A stretch of DNA of 64,000 nt. It comes from Panulirus ornatus. Lineage: Eukaryota; Arthropoda; Malacostraca; Decapoda; Palinuridae. Where the stretch lies: contig NC_092232.1 of NCBI RefSeq assembly GCF_036320965.1, positions 57,018,253-57,082,252 of the forward strand, given 5' to 3'. Position 1 is the stretch's first letter, and each line of letters opens with the position of its first letter. Below are positions 54,845 through 64,000 of this stretch, in pieces. The notes beneath the pieces were generated by a model that was not told where the DNA came from, did no database searches, and was given only the letters and a program-made list of their open reading frames with translations. A program made the translations under genes and the position numbers.

Positions 54845-55600
54845 ATGGCTTTCTGTTACTACAAACGGGATTACAAAGGAAAGCCTTCCTTTGTTAGTTT
54901 CATGAATACCTTCGTTCAAATGAAGGGAAAGACTATTACTATGAAGCGGTACCTTATCAGCAGGAAAGAGCTGCAGCAACGGTATGAAAGTTACTGCAAG
55001 ATACATAACGAGCCCGTGGCTTCCAACGTAAACATCGGCCGCCATTTGGGTTCCCTCGGCATCATGTGTGACACCAAGATTGGACCCGTTGGGAAACAGG
55101 AACGATACTATTCTGGTATCATGTGGCTCGATGGCGCAGGATCACCAACTGAAATGCAAAGAAAATGGAGAAAGCCGCCCAAACGTATCATGAAGGCCGT
55201 GCAAGAGAAGATCGAGAGGAATCGGTTGAGAGACGATATCGCTCACAGTATATTGAAATTTATACCCAAAACTTCCCCTGATCTCCAGACACAGCCAGTC
55301 ACAGAGACCACCAGCCCCGCTTCCCAGACACAGCCAGTCACAGAGACCACCAGCCCCGCTTCCCAGACACAGCAAGTCACAGAGACCACCAGCCCCGCTC
55401 CCCAGACACAGCAAGTCACAGAGACCACCAGCACCGCTCCCCAGACACAGCCACTCACAGAGACCACCAACCCCGCTCCCCAGACACAGCCAGACACACA
55501 GCCCACCAGCCCCGTCCCCCACACAGAGCCACAAGATCCTGATATTGAGAAGACAAATGAATTTCTCGATGATTTTTTGCTTTCACTGGAGAAGAACTGA
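54845..55600 (+). CDS. Winged-helix (D5-C-terminal-like) protein, type 2, copy 2
   Basis: Intronless frame of 251 residues from ATG 54845, nearly identical to the protein at 25054-25731 over the first 150 residues (one change is A to P at residue 14). The winged-helix region is at about 33-95, with RKELQQRYESYC, NVNIGRHLGSLGI and YYSGIMWL. The tail has about seven units of a 13-residue Gln/Thr/Pro repeat (QTQPVTETTSPAS and variants QTQQVTETTSPAP), two or three more than the other copy, and ends FLDDFLLSLEKN. Promoter-like boxes lie upstream and the shared 3' module begins 194 bp after the stop. Both copies are intact, so either could be expressed. It probably binds DNA; role unknown. Confidence 0.65.
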   Translation: MAFCYYKRDYKGKPSFVSFMNTFVQMKGKTITMKRYLISRKELQQRYESYCKIHNEPVASNVNIGRHLGSLGIMCDTKIGPVGKQERYYSGIMWLDGAGSPTEMQRKWRKPPKRIMKAVQEKIERNRLRDDIAHSILKFIPKTSPDLQTQPVTETTSPASQTQPVTETTSPASQTQQVTETTSPAPQTQQVTETTSTAPQTQPLTETTNPAPQTQPDTQPTSPVPHTEPQDPDIEKTNEFLDDFLLSLEKN

Positions 55601-55793
55601 TGAGTTCCTTATAGACAAGACAAAATGTTAAAAAAGGAATCTATATAAGTTCACTTATGGAGTGAGATCTTTGACGGAGCTGTGCTGCCTATAGCACAGC
55701 CTACCAAAGGGTGATCTTTGCTGTCGTGCAGTAACCTCATGAGGGCGGAGTCCGGCTACACTTTCTTTACCGAGGAAAAGATCTCTGCACTAA

Positions 55794-56547
55794 TATTGAG
55801 TTTCTCCGTTGGCGTCAGGGTAAACACCCATCCCCCCCGAAGCTTGGTTACCTTTCCGTGGTGGGGGGGACTTCATGGATTGGGCAGTAGCAACCATCGT
55901 TGGTTGCTTCTGTTCAATCCATGAACGAAAAACCAAGCATCTTGAGCGTAATTGTCGTATAAATTCACTTGGTGTCAAAACTGACGCGAAAGCGGTTGTC
56001 TCAATTTTGTCAGAAATGTTTGTGCGTCTCGGCCTGATGGCGGGAGTCGGTTTGGCGCTGTGGTCATGAGGGAATACGAGGAAGATTGGCAACCGTCCCA
56101 GAAGTAGCTACAGTGAGGCCCAGCAGCTGTCCCTAATACTGTGGAAGGCACTCATGTAAGGTGTGCAGTGAGGCGCACCAGTAACAAGGGAAACGGACAA
56201 CCAAAACAGCAATCTTGATCATCAGGAGGCTATCCAATGCTCAGAGTAGATAAGGACGATTATTGTATGGCTTCGTTCAGAGGATGAAAATCTTAGCCGT
56301 GAAAATCAACAAGTAAAATAACTAGTAGTTAGTGGTAGTGAAGTGGAATTACCGCATTTCTGTGGTCTTAATAGTAAAACGAAACTTTTCGTTTTCTCCA
56401 TCAATCTAGAGGTGTTTTAGACCACCATCCTTAAGGTTGTAAGGTAATGGTAAGTACAAGGTTATGACCTCAGCAAATTTGTGATGGGAGGTGCAGGAAA
56501 TGTGGTAATGTATATAATATAAATTGTATAGTTGTATAATAAATGTG
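55794..56547 (+). repeat. Shared 3' module, copy 4 (after winged-helix gene)
   Basis: Same module as 13986-14731, starting TATTGAGTTTCTCC, without the LINE. AATAAA at about 56538. Downstream sequence matches 32122-33181. Confidence 0.7.
55872..55925 (+). ncRNA. 54-nt hairpin in 3' module, copy 4
   Basis: Identical two-stem hairpin as in the other three modules. Confidence 0.6.
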
Positions 56548-56758
56548 TAATAAAATTTTCGTCTTCTCTTTGCCCATTCATTAATTCAAATACAGGTAAG
56601 TTTTCTCTCTAACGAGGTGGGATAAGCTACGTGCACTTGGCTTGTGAATGTGGTGACTTTCCCTTCATTACCACAATGGTGTGCTGAACTGAAGATGTAG
56701 AATTCCGTAGACGAAACTAAGATAGGAAATCAATCTACATCAAAAATTGAAAGCGCCG

Positions 56759-56761
<3 letters not shown>

Positions 56762-56833
<72 letters not shown>

Positions 56834-56842
56834 TGTGTGTGT
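56762..56842. repeat. (GT)n microsatellite
   Basis: About 40 GT dinucleotides with one GA interruption. Confidence 0.96.
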
Positions 56843-56950
56843 ACTACTTTAATCATTATCACGTGAGTCTTTTGAGGAAGGATTTGTACACTCGTGTTGC
56901 CCAGTCTTTTAACCTTGTAAGTGTAAAATATGTTTTCACTCCTGTGTGCG

Positions 56951-56952
<2 letters not shown>

Positions 56953-57000
<48 letters not shown>
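56953..57000. repeat. (CA)n microsatellite
   Basis: About 24 CA dinucleotides. Confidence 0.95.
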
Positions 57001-57004
<4 letters not shown>

Positions 57005-57547
57005 ACCTATAATATTATCTAGTATTTTCTTCAGACGGATATCTTACACCTTGATTATAAAAGACAAAGAAAAATTTATAAAAACATATACATATATTTA
57101 CACACGTGTAGATATATGTTATGTATTGAAATGTGGCGGAAAAATTCCTTATATATTAACAAACGTGATTGAGGACTTAAAGAATCTGGTACAAACATAA
57201 TGGTTATTGTGATAGATGATTTGTTTATGATAAATATGTATCATGTTGCATTATAATGGTTGTTCAGAACCAAGGTTCTTAAACCTGAATCAGTAAAATA
57301 CTATAAGAAATAGAAAACCTGTTAAACATAAACATTTATATTGATTAACCACAGAATATATTTTGCTCTTGGTATGTAAAAGAAAATACAGTACAGGGAG
57401 CTAGTTTGAGCAAGAGTATTTCATATTCTAACAAAATATTTACCTGTAATAGCGTCCCTTTTCTTTCGTCATCATTTCTTATGTTTCCTATCAAGAAATG
57501 TCTTTTATGTAACATAAAAATTCTATCTAGGTATTTGATTAATGTTG

Positions 57548-57610
57548 TCCAAGGATGAGCTACATGCCACACGTGGTCAGGTCACAGTGGTGGTGGTCAG
57601 GTCAGTGGGC

Positions 57611-57649
<39 letters not shown>

Positions 57650-59680
57650 TCCCTGGGTTCATGTTGGCCACAGCCACCCACCGGCCAGCCGGGCGGTAGT
57701 TTATAACTAAGACTGGTAGTTTCACATGCCACTTGGAGTGTCCCTCACTACAGAACTTGAGCAGCTCTTATCCTGAGGTGGAGCAGTTGATCCTCTCCAC
57801 CAGGCTGGTACACTTGGTCTGCACCAGGTGGCTCCCTCCTGGTCATCCTGAGTGGTTGGTTGCTGTGTTGGATTTAATGACCACTGACTTGTGAAGGTCA
57901 TTAGGCCAGCCATCATTTTATCATCTGATAAAACATGAAGCAACGCCAAATATTACATGATCCACCTAAACTATTGAGAATGATGAAGTCTGATCACATG
58001 TTACGGTAATCACGACTACATACATAGTGTTGTTACGACTGATATTACTGTATGTACTGTAGTAAAGTACTGTGTTTATGTGGATAACATGTGGACGTCA
58101 GAGGAGGCAAGAGCATCATCAGAGACAAATTCTCTATTCTATGTTGTATCCTCAGTTTTGTCTGCGGTGATCAACACACTTTATCCACCAAGATATTATC
58201 TTGCTCTTTCTTTCCATCATTCTTTAGTATTAAAGATTTTGTTCTCTCAAGCAAGATAGAATTTATCAATAATTTTTAATGTCATCTTGGGTCCAGGTAA
58301 TGTTAGGTAGCGGTCATACAAGTTGTCCATGACCTTCATCATGTGGGTTGGGAAGGAGTCAGGAGGTGTGGCGTTGTACTCGGTGTACCACTTGCCAAGT
58401 TGGTCAGTGTGTATACCATGGAAGTTGCAGGGGAATCATCAGTCTGTATGTTAACAATTAGGTTGAGCAAATAACACTTGGCCTCAGTGAAGGTAGAATG
58501 TTTTCCCACCAGACTGCATCCATTAATACGACTTAGATCAGAAGATCTAGCCTCAGGTAATTTGTTAGATCGAGATTATCAAAGCCTTTCATCATTTTTA
58601 ATCTTTGTACTTCGTGACCATCTCTGTTTTAAGTTGTTACGTTGACGTATGATGAATCTAATATGGAGAACAAATTTAGGAGGAAACCTGGCAAAGCTAC
58701 ATATGAGTGATTTTACCGTTTGCAAGTAAACTACGATTTTGTAAAAACGAATAGCATCTATGTTGTGTATAGAAAACGTAACTCCTTAGCTGCATTCTCT
58801 ATGAATGTCATCAAAAGTAAAACATAGACAAGGGAAGGAATGAGGCTTGACGATACGAAACATCACTCAATCGTGTCCTGCCTGCCCAGACCCTACCTCG
58901 CCACACCACTGGCCATAACTTCATCAACACATTGCTTACTACGTCAAGGTCATCCACACATTTTGCCTGGCTTGAACAACCGCTTGGCATTCATGAACCG
59001 CTGAATGTTTACACTTTCTGATTATCTGTAGTAGCTGATGCAGTTGCAAGGTAGACTATTAAACCATTTTCTTACAATACTCGCTGGTAAGGAGACAATT
59101 TTCACAAAACACAGAGGTAACACTGCCTAAGAAACGGGCTTAAGAACAATTGTACGAACATAGGGTCACATTGGTACATCCACAAGGCACCAGTGGTCTG
59201 GGTGGCCTGAAATAGATTTGGGACCAAGAAGGATGATGGGTGTAGGGAGTAGACCTACCACAGACCATCATTAATTATGAAGAGTTGACAATGGTTACCT
59301 CCAGCCATAATCTATAAATCAATAGACAAATGTTAATGCAAACAAAGCAAGAATTAAACAAGCAGGAAACACAATCCAATGTACCATTTTACGATAGTTA
59401 TGTCAATTTGTTGCATCTGTTAACTACCTGACGTGGTCTTACGTCTCACCTTTAGTAACGTCTGCGAATTTCGTTGTAGTGAAACTCATGCGACCCGAGA
59501 GTCAATGTTAGTGATACACGAGAAGAGGAAGAAATACAACTCCGAAGGTATAAAACAGTTGTGGACACACCAAACGCTTGACAAATATTCCTTAGTGGAT
59601 GACAGAAAACACAAAGAGGTCGTCCTTGTAAACTTATGATGAGGTTTGCTTGAAGAGTCTCCCTTCGTCATCGTCGTCCC
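57548..59680. other. No gene seen (57.5-59.7 kb)
   Basis: Single-copy-looking sequence with a short (GT)n at 57611-57648. Open frames at 57722-57949, 58091-58279 and 59433-59639 have no domain. Confidence 0.5.
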
Positions 59681-59852
59681 CAGTGTCCAGGTGCAGCCAG
59701 GGTCGTCATCATGTTGGACGTCCCCAGTGTCCAGGTGCAGCCAGGGTCGTCATCATGTTGGACGTCCCCAGTGTCCAGGTGCAGCCAGGGTCGTCATCAT
59801 GTTGGACGTCCTCAGTGTCCAGGTGCAGCCAGGGTCGTCATCATGCTGCCCG
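59681..59852. repeat. 44-bp minisatellite, ~4 units
   Basis: Units CAGTGTCCAGGTGCAGCCAG then GGTCGTCATCATGTTGGACG. Three overlapping forward frames are by-products. Confidence 0.95.
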
Positions 59853-60047
59853 TCTCTGCATCGCCTGATCCGTGGTGCACCGGTGGGTCGGTGGCTGTCG
59901 TGACATGGTAATGTTACCGTCATATTCCGCGTCTCATCTCACCTCTGTCCAGGTGGGCTAAGCTCGTCTGGTCTGAATGAACCATATACAAGTAAGGCGT
60001 ATCGCTGTTGTGAGTCTCAGTACATATGGAGGCAATATGGTTGTGCA

Positions 60048-60222
<175 letters not shown>

Positions 60223-60305
60223 AAAGGGTATATGCATCGCATTTTGATAATTTAACAATCATATGTAATACAAAATATATGCTTCTTCCGAAAATTTCCT
60301 GGAAA

Positions 60306-60497
60306 TTGGTTGAGGTAGAGCGGAGGTATCGTGGCAAAGTTGTGTGTCACACAAGAACGAGTTTTCTAATTGGTTGAGGTAGAGCGGAGGTATCGTGGCA
60401 AAGTTGTGTGTCACACAAGAACGAGTTTTCTAATTGGTTGAGGTAGAGCGGAGGTATCGTGGCAAAGTTGTGTGTCACACAAGAACAAGTTTTCTAA
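60306..60497. repeat. 64-bp tandem repeat, 3 units
   Basis: Three almost identical units TAATTGGTTGAGGTAGAGCG ... AAGAACGAGTTTTC. Each contains TTGTGTGTCACACAA, a 7-bp palindrome around one base. Confidence 0.95.
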
Positions 60498-60522
60498 TCG
60501 CCTGGTTTTACTGGCGGCCTCG

Positions 60523-60535
60523 TTGTGACGTCACT
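60523..60535 (+). promoter_or_regulatory. CRE-like palindrome TGACGTCA
   Basis: TGTGACGTCACTAC contains the perfect CRE octamer TGACGTCA, about 200 nt before the ATG at 60730, just after the three 64-bp repeats. CREs are common promoter elements; here only sequence supports it. Confidence 0.35.
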
Positions 60536-60729
60536 ACATCAACACCGACATTTTGATTTAAAAGTTAATTGCAAGATGACTTTGCTCCGCTGTGTGTGTG
60601 TTTTCAATACTTTTCGTGTTTGTGATATTATTTCGTTTGTATTCTATAGTTAATAACTTTGCAGTGAGTTTAGTTTCGTTGCTGTAGTTGTAGTATAGTG
60701 ATTTATAGCTTGTATTTGAACTAAATCAG

Positions 60730-60981
60730 ATGAGCAGTGTTGAGGATGACCCTGGGCCATTTTCATGTGGTAATGCAGAAGGGAGTGACCACAGGCAGGC
60801 AGTAGTGGTGTTTACCAAGCCATTTCCAACACCATCGTACTGGCTACCTCTGTGTAATGTACCACATTCCTCTGTTGAAAAAGAAATAGAGAATTTCACT
60901 GAATTGCAGACTGGGTTTTTAATGTGCATCTTTCTAAATTGTTTTATTTTGTCTTCGTTAAGAATTTCTTCTTGTGTTTGA
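60730..60981 (+). CDS. Hypothetical small protein or first exon
   Basis: Frame of 83 residues beginning MSSVEDDPGPFSCGNAEGSD. The first ~65 residues have balanced composition, unlike the repeat-derived frames nearby, and then it turns hydrophobic (FLMCIFLNCFIL) as it enters T-rich DNA. A CRE-like site lies about 200 nt upstream. It could be a first exon, but no clear donor site decides it. No domain recognised. Confidence 0.25.
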   Translation: MSSVEDDPGPFSCGNAEGSDHRQAVVVFTKPFPTPSYWLPLCNVPHSSVEKEIENFTELQTGFLMCIFLNCFILSSLRISSCV

Positions 60982-61270
60982 TGTGCATTGTTTTGAGAAT
61001 TCTTTGTTATATAACAAAACATGTTCTGTATCGTCTGTTTCCTGTCTTTATTTAGATAAGTATTTTTGTTATTGATTTTATGACTATGTTGTTTTGCTGT
61101 AACATTTATAGACTTTTTTTGCTATTTGATAATGTTTTTCTTCTTGTTATTCTATACCAATGTGTACAATTCTATTACGTAGCAATGTTTTTCTTGTTAT
61201 TTTATACAAATGTGCACAATTTTGTTCTGTTAAAGATTTTTGGACGCATTGATTTGTTTTATTGTTGTCT

Positions 61271-61273
<3 letters not shown>

Positions 61274-61301
<28 letters not shown>

Positions 61302-61302
61302 A
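61274..61302. repeat. (TTG)n microsatellite
   Basis: About 9 TTG units. Confidence 0.93.
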
Positions 61303-61381
61303 TTACTTTAGTTAATTAAGTGATTCCTGGTACGTGCCACTATCTAGCTGGGGGCGAATGTTGAGTTGCTTTCGGCCCTAG

Positions 61382-61813
61382 ATGATGGGCCGCATCTTAG
61401 ATGTTGCTTTAAATGTTCCCTTTAGCAACAATAATACTATACAGAATATCTTAATCAGGAATTCACCAGAAAATTCTCTTGGTTGCATCTATAAAGTGCC
61501 ATGTGGAAATTGTGATGAATTTTATGTTGGGCAGACTGGTAAGGATCTTTCTGTTAGACTTAAGCAACATAAACATAGTATAAGAACGGGACAAGAATCA
61601 AATACCTTGTTTAATCACGTTAAAAACTATGATCATTGTATTGACTGGAGTAATGCCATCTCAGTTATTAACTCTGACTCTATTACCACGAGAAATATCA
61701 TTGAATCTTCTTTTATTAAATACACAAAGAATCATAATCTTAATATTAGTGATGGTCTATACAAATTAGATAACTCTATTGTTGATAGAATTTGCAAAAT
61801 GATAAGTTTATGA
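61382..61813 (+). CDS. Penelope-like GIY-YIG endonuclease (5'-truncated, open)
   Basis: Open frame of 143 codons; element homology starts around residue 15 (NNNTIQNILIRNSPENSLGC). The core is CIYKVPCGNCDEFYVGQTGK, then RLKQHKHSIRTGQ, that is the GIY-YIG tracts with the Arg and His in RLKQH. KNYDHCIDWSNAISV and IIESSFIKYTKN follow, ending at the natural stop CKMISL. It is the best preserved nuclease domain here but lacks the RT, so it is a 5'-truncated insertion, not an active element. The start ATG lies outside the homologous region. Its 3' end leads into a hammerhead-like motif at 61905. Confidence 0.75.
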   Translation: MMGRILDVALNVPFSNNNTIQNILIRNSPENSLGCIYKVPCGNCDEFYVGQTGKDLSVRLKQHKHSIRTGQESNTLFNHVKNYDHCIDWSNAISVINSDSITTRNIIESSFIKYTKNHNLNISDGLYKLDNSIVDRICKMISL

Positions 61814-61904
61814 TACACTTGTTGTCTGTCTTGGACAATCACATGTTTACCATATGGCGTCCTAGCTACGTCTCTTCGATGTATATCAACTGACTGTTAT
61901 ATTT

Positions 61905-61965
61905 CTCTCTTGTGTCTCCCCTGATGATGTGATTATTACACGAAAGTGCACTTGGGTATCTTATC
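61905..61965 (+). ncRNA. Hammerhead-like motif in Penelope end, copy 3
   Basis: Stem I strand TCTCCC, core CTGATGA (61921-61927), stem II TGTGATTATTACAC with one unpaired base, GAAA (61942-61945), palindrome AGTGCACT (61945-61952), cleavage-site T (61953), then GGGT, which pairs for three bases. An alternative fold pairs CACGA with TCGTG across the same bases, so the ribozyme fold needs a test. Confidence 0.5.
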
Positions 61966-62054
61966 GTGTTTCATTTTCCATGTGGACTCATAGGAATATA
62001 TATACACATGTACATATTCTCACCTTGCTTGCCTTTATCCATTCTCGGCGCTAC

Positions 62055-62055
<1 letters not shown>

Positions 62056-62110
<55 letters not shown>
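62056..62110. repeat. (GT)n microsatellite
   Basis: About 27 GT dinucleotides merging into a short TCTG run. Confidence 0.96.
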
Positions 62111-62112
<2 letters not shown>

Positions 62113-62146
62113 TGTCTGTCTATTTGTCTGCATACGTATCTTCTGC

Positions 62147-62335
62147 ATATCGTGGAAGGCGACTGAGGGTTGGGAACTGGGGGGGTTGGAAATCTTCCCC
62201 TTCTGTATTACTTTTCAAATGAAGGAATAGAGGAAGGAGCCCAACTAAGTTTCCCTCTAGGATTCATTCACTTATTCCTGACGCTACCTTGTTCTTGCGG
62301 GAAATGGCAAACAAATATGAAAAATAAAGTATGAA
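62147..62335 (+). mobile_element. SINE-like repeat, decayed copy
   Basis: TCGTGGAAGGCGACTGAGGG, GGTTGGAAATCTTCCCC, GGAAGGAGCCCAACT, then ACGCTACCTTGTTCTTGCGG and GAAATGGCAAACAAA with an A-rich tail. It follows the order of the family at 18771 and 41351 (read in its sense direction), with many changes. The terminal hairpin keeps pairing through G-U pairs. Confidence 0.5.
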
Positions 62336-62869
62336 AGAAAAAAGACAGTGGACAAGTGTTATGTGTTCTGTGTCCTTGATAATCATTTGATCTGACTCAT
62401 TCAGATAAGGTGCAAAACGCCAGTTGTGAAGATGTACAAAGGATAATAGAACGATGTACGTACGTACGTACGTAGTGTGAGTATCTTGACTGATAGAAAG
62501 TACTGAAAGCGGCAGGAAGTAGTGAGATATTGTATTGTGCTTCGTACAAGACTGGCGGGCGACTCCGTCCTTCGTGCTGTGCCACACACAGTCTGGTGAT
62601 TGTCGGGATGTGTAGCCATAATGTTTGATGTTATGACCATTAGTGATACATCATGTGATGTTTACTATCACAACATCGGCTTCTTCCTCCTCCTCCAGGA
62701 GAGTGGCAATCAGGTGGCGGTTATTGTGGTAGCCCGGCACATGCAATTGTAAGATTTCAAGCAACATTGTGAAAATGAGACACATTATAAAGAGTTCCAT
62801 AATTTCTCTAATTCTTCCCCAAATTCACGTGGACCTGCAACACTGAAAATGTTTAAATACCGCTGGTGT

Positions 62870-63525
<656 letters not shown>

Positions 63526-63654
63526 GACTCTGTGTGAGAGAGGCTGGACACGAGAGAGAGAGGCTTTAGATGTGGAAAAGGCTGTGAAGGAAATAGAGGC
63601 TTAGGGTAAGACACTGTGACGGAGAATTGTCATGATAGTTAGGATGGACTCGAG

Positions 63655-63850
63655 AGAGAGAGGCTTGGGACGAGAGTCAGGCAGGACAGGAGAGAGAGGC
63701 TTGGGACGAGAGTCAGGCAGGACAGGAGAGAGAGGCTTGGGACGAGAGTCAGGCAGGACAGGAGAGAGAGGCTTGGGACGAGAGTCAGGCAGGACAGGAG
63801 AGAGAGGCTTGGGACGAGAGTCAGGCTGGACAGGAGAGAGAGACTTGAGA
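63655..63850. repeat. 36-bp minisatellite, ~5.5 units
   Basis: Regular units GGCTTGGGACGAGAGTCAGG plus CAGGACAGGAGAGAGA, the same family as 41808-42105. It grades into irregular AG-rich sequence to the window end. Confidence 0.94.
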
Positions 63851-64000
63851 TGAGAATTAGTGTGGACACGGGAGAGAGACGTGGGATGAGGGAGAGGATG
63901 TGAAAGAGGCTGGAGACGGGAGCAAGATTTGGGCTGAAAGTGAAAGTTTACAAGAATGAAAGAGGCTGGTGATGAGAGCGAGGCTGGACGTGAGAAAAGC

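Larger units (their letters stand above)
56548..57547. repeat. Segmental duplication, copy 2 of 3' flank
   Basis: Direct counterpart of 32122-33181 with (GT)n at 56762-56842 and (CA)n at 56953-57000. No gene seen. Confidence 0.8.
60498..61381. other. Mostly non-coding, possible small gene (60.5-61.4 kb)
   Basis: T-rich sequence with one possible small frame (60730-60981) and a (TTG)n run at 61274-61302. Nothing else recognised. Confidence 0.5.

Overview
The window looks like repeat-dense nuclear DNA of an arthropod, most likely a decapod crustacean. The basis is long (TA)n, (GT)n and (AG)n tracts, a short interstitial run of the arthropod telomere repeat (TTAGG)n at 7.6 kb, Penelope-like elements with GIY-YIG nucleases, and many copies of an RTE-like LINE whose 3' ends sit in TA microsatellites. 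No conserved multi-exon housekeeping gene is visible. The only RNA genes are three near-identical tRNA-Gln(TTG) genes. A 100-N assembly gap lies at 23006-23105.

Layout: 0-4.5 kb is one copy of a duplicated block (second copy 35.2-38.1 kb) with a 59-bp satellite and a MITE. From 4.8 to 7.2 kb are 27-bp and 62-bp minisatellites. From 8.7 to 14.7 kb a divergent pair of intronless genes (a winged-helix protein on - and an RRM protein on +) flanks about 3 kb of minisatellites. From 14.7 to 24.1 kb is a nest of LINE copies, a SINE-like repeat and a Penelope fragment. From 24.1 to 28.6 kb are a second winged-helix gene, a broken K/P-rich gene, and MITEs bracketed by tRNA-Gln genes; this is repeated mostly in inverse orientation at 52.0-56.5 kb. 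From 29.8 to 33.2 kb are a small acidic-repeat gene and a truncated RRM copy. From 38.1 to 41.3 kb is a Jockey-type LINE. From 42.8 to 46.1 kb are Penelope pieces. From 46.9 to 49.0 kb are a minisatellite and a LINE, and from 49.3 to 51.5 kb two tandem protein-kinase genes. From 57.5 to 64 kb are tandem repeats and one more Penelope fragment.

The most unusual content is a set of small intronless genes that do not look like ordinary host genes: winged-helix (three), RRM (two), kinase (two), acidic-repeat (one) and K/P-rich (two). Several share an upstream signature, a doublet of TTCACTATATT-like boxes, in three genes followed by the dyad TAACCGAGGTTA. The RRM gene and one winged-helix subfamily also share the same ~0.74-kb 3' module, which carries a 54-nt hairpin and an AATAAA signal. 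Different ORFs between common flanks suggest a family of cassettes with exchangeable cargo. Both kinase copies carry an in-frame TAA at the same site in the activation segment. Whether these genes are virus-derived, parts of a large mobile element, or host orphan genes cannot be decided from this window.

Penelope fragments end in a conserved sequence that fits a type I hammerhead ribozyme, and the LINE and SINE-like families share a 3'-terminal two-stem hairpin. Many near-identical direct and inverted blocks indicate recent segmental duplication or, in part, assembly duplication. Domain calls rest on motif reading by eye, with no database search.
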